Shown piece after piece: positions 7,318 to 15,624 of a stretch of DNA of 52,467 bases. Numbering within the stretch: position 1 is the stretch's first letter; the number at the start of each line of letters is the position of its first letter. This stretch comes from Corynebacterium sp. NML140438 (GTDB lineage: Bacteria; Actinomycetota; Actinomycetes; Mycobacteriales; Mycobacteriaceae): NCBI RefSeq assembly GCF_001875725.1, contig NZ_MLCQ01000007.1, positions 1 through 52,467 on the forward strand, read 5' to 3'. A program made the position numbers and the translations under genes. Under the pieces are notes generated by a model. It saw only the letters and a program-made list of their open reading frames with translations, did no database searches and was not told the origin of the DNA.

Positions 7318-8964
7318 CTACCCGCAGCGGACGATGGGCTGCGGGTCGTAGACCGTGGTGGTGGTTTCGCGGCTGAGTTCGTTGCCGGCGAGGTCGGTGA
7401 TGACGCGGGTGTCGGAGGTGGTGAAGCCGGGGGCGCCGCCGGATGGGGCGCAGTCGGGGCCGGTGACGGTGCGGGGTTGTGGCTGGGTGTAGGCCCAGCG
7501 TCCACCGTTGATGGACTGCACCTTGACGGTCTTGACGCCGAGGAGGCTGACGGTGATGTTGCCGCCGCCGTAGTTGGTGACGATTTTGACGGGGTGGTTG
7601 CTGTCGTTGCGGAAGGCGAGGTCGATGGCGCCTTCGTAGACGGTGGCTTCGCGTCCGGCTGGGTAGCGGGAGATGTAGTAGGAGTGCGGGGTGGAGGCGA
7701 CGTCGGTCATGCCGGCGAAGTAGGCGGCGTTGTAGAGGGTGGTGGCGAACTGGGAGATGCCGCCGCCGACGGCGGTGCCGCCGCGGCCGTTGATGATGAT
7801 GCCGGATTCCACGTAGCCCTGGGCGGTGCCGCGGGGGCCGGTGTAGCCGTTGAGGGAGAACGTTTCGCCAGGGTTGACGATGGCGCCGTTGACGGTGTTG
7901 GCAACGATGCGGATGTTCTCGCCGGAGGCGCCGGAAAAGCCGCCGGTGGTGAAGGTGCCGACGGTGTCGTTGAAGGTGGCTTGTTCGGCGTCGGCGGTGG
8001 TGAAGGCGGCGGGGACGTCTTTGTAGGTGGCGTCCCAGGTGCGGTCGGCGTCGTGGAGGAGGCGGTCGTCGAAACCTTTGAAGGTGGCGTCCCAGTCGAC
8101 GCTGATGCCGTCGACGGAGGGCTCGATGCCGCCGCTGGTCAAGACGCGGGCGTTCTTGGCCTCTACCTCGGACTCGGCAAGCTGCTCGCCGAGGATGGCG
8201 CCGGCCGCCTTGTGGTCGACGACGGGTTTCAGCGCCTCGTCGAAGTGGAGGATTTCGCCGATGCGTTCCTTCGGGATCACGGCTGTGACGTCTTCGCGGC
8301 CGTTGACGGTGAGTGGCCCGGAGAGGGCGCGGTGGACCGGGCCGTCCATCGCTTCCTTCAGAGCGGAAGCGCCGATGCGCGGCGCTATTGGTTGCGGCTC
8401 AACGGTGACGCCGTCGGGGTTGAGCCAGTGGGTGGTCAGCTCGGTGCGCAGCGCGTCGGCGGGCACGTCTTGGCCGTCTTCGGGGGTGCGCTGGCGGGCG
8501 GTGCCACCCTCGAGGGTGATGGCGGCGTCGACGGGGTCGCGGTGCAGTTCTTTCTGTAGGCGGGTGATTTCGGGGGCGAGTTTCGCGTCGTCGACGCTGG
8601 GAACGACGGCCACTTCGTGCTCTCGGATCAGGCCGCTGAGGCGCTCAATCGGGCTTGCGGACTGCAGCCCGGCCGCCTCAATGGTCGCCACGTAGTCGAT
8701 GCCGAGCCCGGCGCGCTGCGGCACCACTTCGGCGCGCTCTGGCCCGGAGGTGACGGTGATGGGGCGTGAGGGGGCGTCGCCAAGTTGGGCTTTGAGCTCG
8801 GCTTCTGCTTCCTGCGGGGTGAGCCCGCCGATGGCGACGCCGCCGACGGTGGTGCCGCGCGGCACGTGGCCGCGGTTGAGCGCCAGGTCGGCGAGGTAGA
8901 TGGCCAGCAGCACCGCGAGCACGCCCACGGAGAAGCCGATGAAGATCTTTGTTGCCCTATTCAC
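7318..8964 (-). CDS. VanW-family envelope protein
   Basis: About 548 residues: one N-terminal membrane helix (near 5-25), two repeats of a peptidoglycan-binding-like domain (about 40-330; the type called PG_binding_4), and a VanW domain (about 360-500) containing NPGETFSLNGYTG and GGGISQFATTLYNAAYFAG. The bulk should lie outside the membrane, attached by the helix, in the cell wall space. The VanW domain's biochemical role is not known; family members accompany cell-wall genes. The start is taken as GTG 8964; a TTG at 9006 would overlap the glycosidase gene upstream. It probably shares an operon with that gene. Codon usage matches the high-GC core. Confidence 0.8.
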   Translation of the reverse strand: MNRATKIFIGFSVGVLAVLLAIYLADLALNRGHVPRGTTVGGVAIGGLTPQEAEAELKAQLGDAPSRPITVTSGPERAEVVPQRAGLGIDYVATIEAAGLQSASPIERLSGLIREHEVAVVPSVDDAKLAPEITRLQKELHRDPVDAAITLEGGTARQRTPEDGQDVPADALRTELTTHWLNPDGVTVEPQPIAPRIGASALKEAMDGPVHRALSGPLTVNGREDVTAVIPKERIGEILHFDEALKPVVDHKAAGAILGEQLAESEVEAKNARVLTSGGIEPSVDGISVDWDATFKGFDDRLLHDADRTWDATYKDVPAAFTTADAEQATFNDTVGTFTTGGFSGASGENIRIVANTVNGAIVNPGETFSLNGYTGPRGTAQGYVESGIIINGRGGTAVGGGISQFATTLYNAAYFAGMTDVASTPHSYYISRYPAGREATVYEGAIDLAFRNDSNHPVKIVTNYGGGNITVSLLGVKTVKVQSINGGRWAYTQPQPRTVTGPDCAPSGGAPGFTTSDTRVITDLAGNELSRETTTTVYDPQPIVRCG

Positions 8965-8989
8965 CCGCCCCAGGGTAATCGAGTGTGGG

Positions 8990-10177
8990 CTATAACCCAA
9001 CGTCAATGAGTTGTTGTTGGACGCGGGTCGCGGCCTCGTTGATGCGGGATTCGGGGATTTCTCCCTTTTCGACGCCCGCTACGACACCATCGATGATGCC
9101 TGCGATGTCGTGGCCGGAGGACCAGAGGGCTTGGTCGGCACCTGCGCTGATGGCGAGGCGGACCGCGTCGGGTGTGGGGGCGTATTCGAGGATGCCGCGC
9201 ATGCCGGAGAGGTCGTCGGTGACGGCGACGCCTTCGAAGGGGACGCCGCCGGGGTAGTCGCCTTCGCGCAGGATGCGGTAGGCCTCCGGGTTGAGGCTGC
9301 TGGGCACGCCCTCGGCGCCGAGGCCGGGCACGATCATGTGGCCGACCATGACGCTGGCGCGCGGGAAGCGCTGCAGCAGCTCGCCGTAGGGGACCAGGTC
9401 GAAGGCGTGCAGGTCCCCGATGGGTGGCGTGGTGGCGAGCTTCTTGTGGGTGTCGCCGGAGGCGCGGCCGTGTCCTGGGAAGTGTTTGAAGGTGGGGGTG
9501 ACGCCGGCGTCGAGCAGGCCTTGGGAGAAGAGTGCGGCGATGCGGGTGACTTCGGCGGGGTCGCGGTGGAAGGCGCGGTCCCCGATGATGGGCAGGTCGG
9601 CGGCGTCGATGTCGACGACGGGGGCGTAGTCCACGTTGATGCCGTGGGCGCGAAGCGAGCGGCCGATGTCGTAGCCGGTGCCCTGGATCACCGCGGGCGT
9701 CCCGCTGGCCAGGCGGCCCGGCGCGGGGAAGTCGCCCAGGATGTCGGTGTGGCGCTGGACGCGGCCGCCCTCGAAGTCGATGGCGACGGTAAACCCGCGC
9801 GGGTACTGCTCGCGCAGCGCATTGATGTCGCGGCCGGGCTCGCGCAGAAGCTTGGGGTCTGCCCAGCTGGGGATGATGAGGCCGCCGACGCCTTGGTCGA
9901 GGGCCGCGCGGGCCTGGTCGTAGTTCTTCACCCCGACGACCATGAGGGATGCCACGCGCGCGCGGAGGTCCTCCGGGACGCGCTGCTGGGCTGGCGTTTT
10001 GGGGACGACCTCGGTGATCGGCACCGTGTCGGTGGGCAGGAGTGGGATGTGTTCGTGGAGCGGAGCGGGCGTCGCCACCTTGTGTGGGGCCGGCTCGGGC
10101 GCGCACCCGGCAAGCACGACGACGAGCCCCGCCGTCACCGCGGCGAGCCCCCATACACGTCTGGTACGCTTTTGCAC
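8990..10177 (-). CDS. Glycoside hydrolase family 3 lipoprotein (NagZ-like)
   Basis: 395 residues with a lipoprotein signal ending in LAGC (Cys25), then a GH3 catalytic domain. Motif KHFPGHG lies at 231-237 with the catalytic His-containing loop GDTH at 241-244, and the nucleophile Asp is in VTDDLSG near 321-322. These are the hallmarks of beta-N-acetylhexosaminidase NagZ, which removes N-acetylglucosamine from muropeptides. The lipobox places it on the outer face of the membrane, so a role in peptidoglycan turnover is likely. The GTG start at 10177 directly abuts the ATG of the divergent gene at 10178; an in-frame stop lies just upstream, so a longer protein is not possible. The mRNA is probably leaderless. 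Confidence 0.88.
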   Translation of the reverse strand: MQKRTRRVWGLAAVTAGLVVVLAGCAPEPAPHKVATPAPLHEHIPLLPTDTVPITEVVPKTPAQQRVPEDLRARVASLMVVGVKNYDQARAALDQGVGGLIIPSWADPKLLREPGRDINALREQYPRGFTVAIDFEGGRVQRHTDILGDFPAPGRLASGTPAVIQGTGYDIGRSLRAHGINVDYAPVVDIDAADLPIIGDRAFHRDPAEVTRIAALFSQGLLDAGVTPTFKHFPGHGRASGDTHKKLATTPPIGDLHAFDLVPYGELLQRFPRASVMVGHMIVPGLGAEGVPSSLNPEAYRILREGDYPGGVPFEGVAVTDDLSGMRGILEYAPTPDAVRLAISAGADQALWSSGHDIAGIIDGVVAGVEKGEIPESRINEAATRVQQQLIDVGL

Positions 10178-10190
10178 ATGTCAAACCGTA
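10165..10190. promoter_or_regulatory. Interlocked divergent -10 elements, leaderless starts
   Basis: On the plus strand TACGCT (10165-10170) is followed by 7 nt and then ATG 10178. On the minus strand TACGGT (10190-10185) is followed by 7 nt and then GTG 10177. Each -10 therefore lies inside the first codons of the other gene and the two start codons touch. The spacing is that expected when transcription starts at the first base of the start codon. Assignment is from sequence pattern only. Confidence 0.6.
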
Positions 10191-10354
10191 CTACCTTGCC
10201 TTCCGTTGTGGCTAGCGCCGTCGTCGGTGTTGTGCTCGGCGTGGTGGGCGTGATTGGGGTAGCGGCGTTCTCCGGGCAGAATTCCGTGCCGGTGTCTAAC
10301 GCCGTCCCGGCAGACGAGGCCGTGCTTGGCGGCCCGGAATATGGCGCGCGCTAA
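10178..10354 (+). CDS. DUF2613 small membrane protein
   Basis: 58 residues with one N-terminal hydrophobic helix (VVASAVVGVVLGVVGVIGVAAF) and a short external tail ending LGGPEYGAR. Size, tail motif and position next to aftD match the DUF2613 family of mycolic-acid bacteria. No function is known. The stop overlaps the aftD start by 14 bp, so the two are translationally coupled. The ATG lies 7 nt after a -10 element with no ribosome binding site, which fits a leaderless transcript that also covers aftD. Confidence 0.8.
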   Translation: MSNRTTLPSVVASAVVGVVLGVVGVIGVAAFSGQNSVPVSNAVPADEAVLGGPEYGAR

Positions 10355-13292
10355 ACTCCGCAGCTGCACTCCCCACTTGGTCGCGTGGGTCATCATCGCG
10401 CTGATTGTGTGGGCGCAGGCGCCGGGGCAGATCGCCGCGGACACCAAGTTCGACCTCACTACCAACCCTGCCGGGTTCCTCGCGCAGGCGCTGCACGCCT
10501 ACACGGACCGCTTCACCCTCGGGCAGCTGCAGAACCAGGCGTACGGATACCTCTTCCCCCAAGGCGTGTTCTTCCTGCTGCCACTGCCCGCGTGGGTGTT
10601 GCAGCGCTGCTGGTGGACACTGCTGGTCGGGCTGGCGTTCTCCGGGACGTACGCGCTGGCCAGGCGGCTGGGCATGCGCGGGGTGGCGGGCCCGGCGGTG
10701 GCCGGGGCGCTCTACGCGTTCAGCCCGCGCATCCTGACCACGCTGACCGCCATCTCTTCGGAGGCCTGGTCGGTGGCGTTGGTGCCGTGGACGCTGCTGC
10801 CGCTGTTGGGCGCTGAGCGCCGCCCGAAACTCGCCGTTGCACTGCTGCCGGTGGCGTGCATGGGCGCGGTCAACGCGACGGCTACCATCGCCGCCTGCCT
10901 GCCCGCTCTGCTCGTGCTGTGCGCGCAGCGCCAGTGGCGCGCCGCCGCGCTGTGGCCGGTGGGCGCGGTGCTGGTCAACGCGTGGTGGCTCGGCCCGCTC
11001 GTGGTCCTCGGCCGCTATTCCCCACCGTTCACCGACTTTATTGAGTCCGCCTCAGTGACCACTGCCTGGCTCAACCCGATCGAGGTCCTGCGCGGCACCA
11101 CCAGCTGGACCCCGTTCGTCGACGCCGAGCGCGCCGCCGGGCACCTCCTGGTCACCGAACCAGTATTCGTGCTGCTCACGGCGGGTGTGGCGGCGCTCGG
11201 CATCGCGGGGCTGGCCCGGCGCGACATGCCCGCCCGCGGCCCGCTCGTCGCGGTCTTCGCGGTGGGCGTCGGCATGCTGTGTTTCGCGCATGCCCACCCT
11301 TCACTTTTCGACGCCCCCCTCGCCGCCTTCCGCAACCTGCACAAGTTCGACCCGTTGGTCCGCCTCCCGCTGGTGCTGGGGGCCGGGTGGGTGGTGTCCC
11401 GGGCGCGCACCCCGCAGCTGATCGGCGCCGTCACGCTGGTGGCGGTGGCGGTATCCCCGGCGTGGTCGCTACGCCTGCTGCCACAGGGCACGTGGCAGGA
11501 ACCGTCCGCGGACTGGGTCGCGGCGGCCCGCTGGCTCGACGAACACGCCACCGGCACCCGCACGCTCGTCGTCCCCGCCGCGCCTTTCGCCCGCCAGACC
11601 TGGGGCTGGACGCGCGACGAACCCATCCAGGCGCTCAGTCAGGCGCGCTTCGCAGTGCGCGACGCCATCCCCCTCGTCGACCCGGAGGCGATCCGCGGCC
11701 TCGACGGCCAGGTCCGCGCCGTGGACTCGGAGGCGCTGCGCGCCATCGGGGTGGGCGTCGTCGTGGTCCGGCACGATTTGGAGGAGGCGGTGGCGTCGAC
11801 AAGCGTGCCCGATCTTGGCGAGCCGACCGTGCGTTTCGGGGACGTCGATATCTATGTGCTGGAGCCCACGCGCGACATGATGCTGACCAACGCCACCCCC
11901 GTGCGCGTCGACGCCGGCGGCGAGACGCTGCCCCTCCTGTGGCGCGAGTTCGGCTACTTTCCCGCAACCCTGACCAGCGGTGATGCGGACATCGTGACGG
12001 ATACGCCGGCGCTGGCGGTGCGCAACTACGGCGCCGTGCAGCGCGCGCAGTCCGCGCACCTGGCCACCGCTTCGGAGGGCAAAGACGTGCGCAACCGGGT
12101 GCCGGACTACCCGTCTGCGGGCACACCGGTGGGCGTTGCCATGGAGGGCGCCGCCTCCGCTTCCTCCTCCGCCGCCGACGCCACCGCCTTCGGCGGCGCC
12201 CGCGCCTCCCGCTCCCTCACCGCCGCCTTCGACGGCCTCGACGACACCGCCTGGTGGCCCGCCGCCCAAGACCCAAACCCGTGGCTGCGCTTCGCCCCCA
12301 CCGCCGACACCGCCACCATCACCGCCACCGCCAACACAAAAGTGCAGGTCACCGACTCATCCGGCGAGCGCACGCTCAGCCTCGTCGCCGACCAACCCCG
12401 CACCATCAGCGTACGCGGCGAAACCACCCTCACGCTCACCGAGCCCGTCGGCATCACCGAAATCGACGCCGGCATCCACCGCATCGTCGACGTCCCCGGC
12501 ACTGCCGACACCTACTTCTTCCAACGCCTCATGCCCGAAACCACCACGCTGCAGCGCGCCTTCACCACCGCCGAAGACGCCGAATGGCAACTCTCCTCCC
12601 CCGCCCTTATCGACGGCTCCTCCGCCACCAACACCGTCTTCCTCCCCGCCGGGCGCCACGAACTGGTCACCGACGCCGAAACGATCACGCTGCGGCGCGG
12701 GCCTGCGCCTGCTATTTCTTGGGAGCCGGTGACCGGTGGCGCAGTTGTGCCCGCCGACCAGGACCGCCTGCTCATCACCACCCGCGCGTTCAACCCAGGG
12801 CTCCAAGCCAGCCTCGACGGCGAACCCCTCACCGCCCAACGCATCGACGTCGGCCAGCTCGCCTTCCGCATCCCCGCCCGCCACGGTGGCACCCTCACGT
12901 TCTCCTTCGCCGGCGAGCGCCCCTACCGCCTCAGCCTGTTCGGCGGGGCGGCGCTCAGCCTGGTCACCGTGCTGGTGTTGGGGTGGTTCGCGTGGCGCCG
13001 CCCTGTTGTTGGCACTCCGGCCCGCCCCGTCCCCGACGGGATGGTGGCGGCGTTGCCGCTGGCAGCCGCGCTGTGCATCAACCCGCCAATCGGAATCGTC
13101 AGCGCCATCGGTGTCTGGGCAGTCCGCCGCTTTACCCTCCTGGCCAGCCAATACATTGCCGCCGGCGCCATCACCGCCATGGGATTGTGGCTGGCACGCG
13201 CGCCCTGGCCTTCCGCCGGGTACGCCGGCGACGCCGCCCTCATGCTCGTGGCCGGGTGCGTCGCGGTGGCCTGCCTCGCCTGGCCGGACTAG
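10341..13292 (+). CDS. aftD: Arabinofuranosyltransferase AftD
   Basis: About 983 residues. The N-terminal half has many membrane helices (GT-C fold, DUF3367), starting LVAWVIIALIVWA; the second half is a long extracytoplasmic region with a beta-rich, carbohydrate-binding-like part, and hydrophobic helices return near the C-terminus (about 880-980). AftD adds alpha-1,3-linked arabinofuranose from decaprenylphosphoryl-arabinose to cell-wall arabinan. The protein is shorter than the roughly 1400-residue mycobacterial enzyme, as is usual in corynebacteria. ATG 10341 is preferred; TTG 10326 is possible. The region 12130-12680 is extremely rich in Ser/Thr/Ala and in C at codon third positions. Confidence 0.9.
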   Translation: MARAKLRSCTPHLVAWVIIALIVWAQAPGQIAADTKFDLTTNPAGFLAQALHAYTDRFTLGQLQNQAYGYLFPQGVFFLLPLPAWVLQRCWWTLLVGLAFSGTYALARRLGMRGVAGPAVAGALYAFSPRILTTLTAISSEAWSVALVPWTLLPLLGAERRPKLAVALLPVACMGAVNATATIAACLPALLVLCAQRQWRAAALWPVGAVLVNAWWLGPLVVLGRYSPPFTDFIESASVTTAWLNPIEVLRGTTSWTPFVDAERAAGHLLVTEPVFVLLTAGVAALGIAGLARRDMPARGPLVAVFAVGVGMLCFAHAHPSLFDAPLAAFRNLHKFDPLVRLPLVLGAGWVVSRARTPQLIGAVTLVAVAVSPAWSLRLLPQGTWQEPSADWVAAARWLDEHATGTRTLVVPAAPFARQTWGWTRDEPIQALSQARFAVRDAIPLVDPEAIRGLDGQVRAVDSEALRAIGVGVVVVRHDLEEAVASTSVPDLGEPTVRFGDVDIYVLEPTRDMMLTNATPVRVDAGGETLPLLWREFGYFPATLTSGDADIVTDTPALAVRNYGAVQRAQSAHLATASEGKDVRNRVPDYPSAGTPVGVAMEGAASASSSAADATAFGGARASRSLTAAFDGLDDTAWWPAAQDPNPWLRFAPTADTATITATANTKVQVTDSSGERTLSLVADQPRTISVRGETTLTLTEPVGITEIDAGIHRIVDVPGTADTYFFQRLMPETTTLQRAFTTAEDAEWQLSSPALIDGSSATNTVFLPAGRHELVTDAETITLRRGPAPAISWEPVTGGAVVPADQDRLLITTRAFNPGLQASLDGEPLTAQRIDVGQLAFRIPARHGGTLTFSFAGERPYRLSLFGGAALSLVTVLVLGWFAWRRPVVGTPARPVPDGMVAALPLAAALCINPPIGIVSAIGVWAVRRFTLLASQYIAAGAITAMGLWLARAPWPSAGYAGDAALMLVAGCVAVACLAWPD

Positions 13293-13309
13293 GTTTGGCT
13301 GCCCCGCCC

Positions 13310-13397
13310 GGGAACCATTTTGGGGCTTCGGCCGGTTCCGGTCGACCGACATGGCGTTTCCCCAGGTCGCGACCGCTGTCTACGACAGAAAGTTCCC
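13310..13397 (+). repeat. Dispersed 87-bp repeat family C, copy 1
   Basis: The repeat starts GGGAACCATTTT and ends AAAGTTCCC, so its ends are inverted (GGGAAC/GTTCCC). The core contains GGTCGACCGAC and TTTCCCCAGGTCGCGAC. Close copies lie at 21594-21680 (same orientation) and 36560-36646 (opposite). It lies 18 bp after aftD. Confidence 0.75.
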
Positions 13398-13442
13398 AAG
13401 ACCACCGCCTCTTCGCACCAGATTCCAGGTTTCCGGCGAGCG

Positions 13443-13497
13443 GGTTTGCAAAACCCCAGGTCGCGCAAACCTCATGCAGGAATTTGGTGCGCACCCG
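13443..13497 (-). repeat. Dispersed repeat family B, single copy
   Basis: On the minus strand this reads GGTGCGCACCAAATTCCTGC, then GCGACCTGGGG and TTTTGCAAA. Related units occur at 51988-52157 and 52280-52291 near the right end. The motif GCACCAAATTCC is the most conserved part. Confidence 0.6.
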
Positions 13498-13524
13498 GCC
13501 GATCATCGCACCCCAAAACCGTTT

Positions 13525-13631
13525 AAAGCGTGCGCTTAGAAGCGTGCAATGCAGGTCGCGCATTCTCGTCCGGCCCGACCGATTTCCGGCGACCAGCATC
13601 GCACGCTTTTAACACCTCGACCGGAACAAAA
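13525..13631 (+). repeat. Dispersed 107-bp repeat family A, copy 1
   Basis: The copy begins AAAGCGTGCGCTTAGAAGCG and ends CACCTCGACCGGAACAAAA. Its first 10 bases are inverted as CGCACGCTTT at about 13600-13609, so the transcript could fold. Copy 2, same length and orientation, is at 14134-14240; a partial copy lies at 23077-23157. Copies 1 and 2 flank the small gene at 13798. Confidence 0.8.
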
Positions 13632-13797
13632 TCGGGTGACAGCACGCCACTCCATCTACAAGCGCTCTGCGATGTGCGGCAGCAATCACTAGAATGATCG
13701 CAGCCGGTGCTCGCAGCAGAGCTGACTGGAATTGCAGGAATCAAAGACCAGTGCTTTGAGTAGATAGCACGACCGAGATATTGCGAAAGGCGTCGTT

Positions 13798-14070
13798 ATG
13801 TCTGAGAAACTGACGATCATTGGATCATATTTGGCTCTATTCGCGGCGGTACTGGGGCTTCTTTCCGGCCAGTTTCTGCTTGCGACGGTAGTCGCGGCGA
13901 TTGGCGTGTGGGGGTTGGGGTCGCATAATCGGCGCTCAGCATTCGATGATGTTATTGATTCTGATCTGCCAACCCCTTCGGCAGCAGAGTTAAAGAGCTA
14001 TCGGGAGAAGAATCCAGATCTCTCTTTTTCTGAAGCAATCGTTGCTTGGCAGAAGGGTGAATCAGCCTGA
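13798..14070 (+). CDS. Small membrane protein of unknown function
   Basis: 90 residues. Residues about 5-40 form one long or two closely spaced hydrophobic helices (IIGSYLALFAAVLGLL and FLLATVVAAIGVWGLG). The remaining 50 are a polar cytoplasmic tail ending in a helical stretch, AELKSYREKNPDLSFSEAIV, which resembles short sequences found in many unrelated bacterial proteins. GAAAGG lies 9 bp before the ATG. The gene stands alone between two direct copies of repeat A, in a lower-GC patch, which suggests a mobile or recombinable segment. I recognise no family. Confidence 0.65.
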   Translation: MSEKLTIIGSYLALFAAVLGLLSGQFLLATVVAAIGVWGLGSHNRRSAFDDVIDSDLPTPSAAELKSYREKNPDLSFSEAIVAWQKGESA

Positions 14071-14133
14071 ATTCTTCGAGTTGCAGGCGATAGCTTTACC
14101 GCGTTTTCAGTCCATCAAGCCCCAACGATGCTC

Positions 14134-14240
14134 AAAGCGTGCGCTTAGAAGCGAGCGATGCAGGTCGCGCACTTTCAACCAGCCCGGCTGATTTCCGGCG
14201 ACCAGCATCGCACGCTTTTAACACCTCGACCGGAACAAAA
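14134..14240 (+). repeat. Dispersed 107-bp repeat family A, copy 2
   Basis: The same 107-bp length as copy 1 at 13525-13631, same orientation, and nearly identical: GCTTAGAAGCG, ATGCAGGTCGCGCA, GATTTCCGGCGACCAGCATC and the CACCTCGACCGGAACAAAA tail are all kept. Recombination between the copies would delete about 610 bp including the gene at 13798. Confidence 0.8.
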
Positions 14241-14318
14241 ACCGCCCGACCACACAGGTCAGACGACGGCGTGGGGTACGCGAGGTGAATCCGAAATTTA
14301 TTGAGCTCCACACGTAAT

Positions 14319-14348
14319 TTGACCCGTGCCCATGAGGGCACGGGTCAA
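14319..14348. terminator. 13-bp perfect hairpin between convergent genes
   Basis: TTGACCCGTGCCC (14319-14331) pairs perfectly with GGGCACGGGTCAA (14336-14348) around an ATGA loop. It sits between the convergent genes ending at 14070 (plus) and 14388 (minus) and probably terminates one or both. The U tracts are poor, so a protein-binding dyad is an alternative. Confidence 0.6.
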
Positions 14349-14387
14349 TAGAAACGCCGGAAAACTCTCACACACCAGGCGTGTGAT

Positions 14388-14858
14388 CTACCAGTTCTGG
14401 AGCAAGCGAGCCCCAAGTGGCGACTGCAACGTCACCTTCATGGAGGAGGTGGAACCGATCAGGATGCACTCATTGGGCGAACCTGGAATATTCCCTTCGT
14501 ACACTCTCACTTTTACTGTGGTTGCGGTTTCCGATGTCTCTGCGCGGTATCCGTAGCAAGTTTCGGTTCCGGCGGGGAAGAACACGCGTATTTGTGTGGG
14601 GCTGATTACTTGATAGCCCGACCATTTGACTTGACGCTCATTTTTGAGATCGTTGCGCGCCTCCCGGTCGGAGGGTTGTTGGCGGGTTTTGTGGACGATC
14701 CCCATTGCGCTGCTGAGTTCGTCGCCGACAGGGGTGGCTGAGACTATTCCTACCGCACTGCCCACCACCGCCAACACCGCTAAGATAGCGCCGACCAAAT
14801 GTACATTTTGTGCGTTCAGCCCTGCGTTGATACCAAGTTTAGAAAGTACTCCAGACAT
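14388..14858 (-). CDS. Membrane-anchored exported protein, unknown function
   Basis: 156 residues with one membrane helix (about 21-42, VHLVGAILAVLAVVGSAVGIV) and a predicted external domain of about 110 residues carrying two cysteines (in ETCYGY and NECILIG) that could form a disulphide. Strong ribosome binding site AAGGAG, 5 bp before the ATG. The promoter element TATGAT lies about 20 bp upstream, next to the end of the siderophore operon. No family is recognised. The gene is in a lower-GC patch with repeats, so it is probably accessory. Confidence 0.7.
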   Translation of the reverse strand: MSGVLSKLGINAGLNAQNVHLVGAILAVLAVVGSAVGIVSATPVGDELSSAMGIVHKTRQQPSDREARNDLKNERQVKWSGYQVISPTQIRVFFPAGTETCYGYRAETSETATTVKVRVYEGNIPGSPNECILIGSTSSMKVTLQSPLGARLLQNW

Positions 14859-14876
14859 TTTCGCTCCTTAACACGC

Positions 14877-14882
14877 ATCATA
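14877..14882 (-). promoter_or_regulatory. -10 element for gene 14388-14858
   Basis: TATGAT on the minus strand, 18 bp upstream of the ATG at 14858, followed by the AAGGAG site. No good -35 at 17 bp is visible. Confidence 0.5.
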
Positions 14883-14896
14883 GCTTGTTTGGGCGT

Positions 14897-15622
14897 CTAC
14901 GCAGGGCAAATGACGGGCGCACCGGAGACCGGGTCGTAGAGGACGCGGGCTTCGATGCCATAGACCTCTTGGAGGAGTTCGGGGGTGAGCACCTCGAGGG
15001 GTTCGCCGTGCGTGACCACGCGCCCGGCTTTCATGACGAGGAGTTCGTCGCAGTAGCGGGCGGCGAGGTTGAGGTCGTGGATTGCGACGACGGCTTGGCG
15101 TTCGGTGTCGGCGACGATGTTGCGGATGATGGTGAGCAGGCTTACTTGGTGGTGGAGGTCGAGGGCGGAGGTGGGCTCGTCGAGAAGGAGGAGTTGGGGC
15201 TCGCGTACCAGCATCTGGGCGACGCCGACGAGTTGGCGCTGGCCACCTGACATGTGGCAGACCATCCGGTCGGAGATGTGGAGGATGCCGAGGCGGTCCA
15301 TCATCGCGGCGGTGGCTTCGAGTGGGTTGGTGACGGCGCCGCCGGCTTTTGCGGCGACGACGATGGATTCGAACGCGGTCAGCGACGCGCTGGTCAGCAG
15401 GTCTTGGGGGACGTAGCCGACGTCGTGGGGCCCACAGGAGGTGGTGACGGTGCCGGACGTGGGGGCTTTGAGGCCGGCGATGGTTTTGACCAGGGTGGAC
15501 TTGCCGGCGGCGTTGGGGCCGAGCAGGCCGGTGACGGCGCCGGGGGTGCCCAGGCGGAAGGTCATGTCGTGGAGGATAGGGGTGCGTCCGTAGGCAACGT
15601 TGAGGTCTGTGGCGACGATCAT
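14897..15622 (-). CDS. Iron-siderophore ABC importer ATPase
   Basis: 241 residues, FepC/HmuV-type: Walker A GPNAAGKST near 35-43, Q-loop VPQD near 72, signature MSGGQRQL near 125, Walker B LLLLDEPTSALD and an H-loop His in AIHDLN. It powers the permease encoded 2 bp upstream. It is the third gene of the binding protein-permease-ATPase operon under the iron box at 17921. The last residues include Cys (VICPA), without obvious meaning. Confidence 0.92.
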   Translation of the reverse strand: MIVATDLNVAYGRTPILHDMTFRLGTPGAVTGLLGPNAAGKSTLVKTIAGLKAPTSGTVTTSCGPHDVGYVPQDLLTSASLTAFESIVVAAKAGGAVTNPLEATAAMMDRLGILHISDRMVCHMSGGQRQLVGVAQMLVREPQLLLLDEPTSALDLHHQVSLLTIIRNIVADTERQAVVAIHDLNLAARYCDELLVMKAGRVVTHGEPLEVLTPELLQEVYGIEARVLYDPVSGAPVICPA

Positions 15623-15624
15623 GG

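Noticed and set aside
7477..8559. Long open frame on the plus strand opposite the VanW-type gene (Gly/Val/Asp-rich)
   Set aside because: Mirror image of a high-GC codon pattern; low-complexity product, no ribosome binding site, and the opposite strand encodes a recognisable family.
9011..10174. Long open frame on the plus strand opposite the family 3 glycosidase
   Set aside because: Its product is low-complexity and it lies antisense to conserved catalytic motifs.
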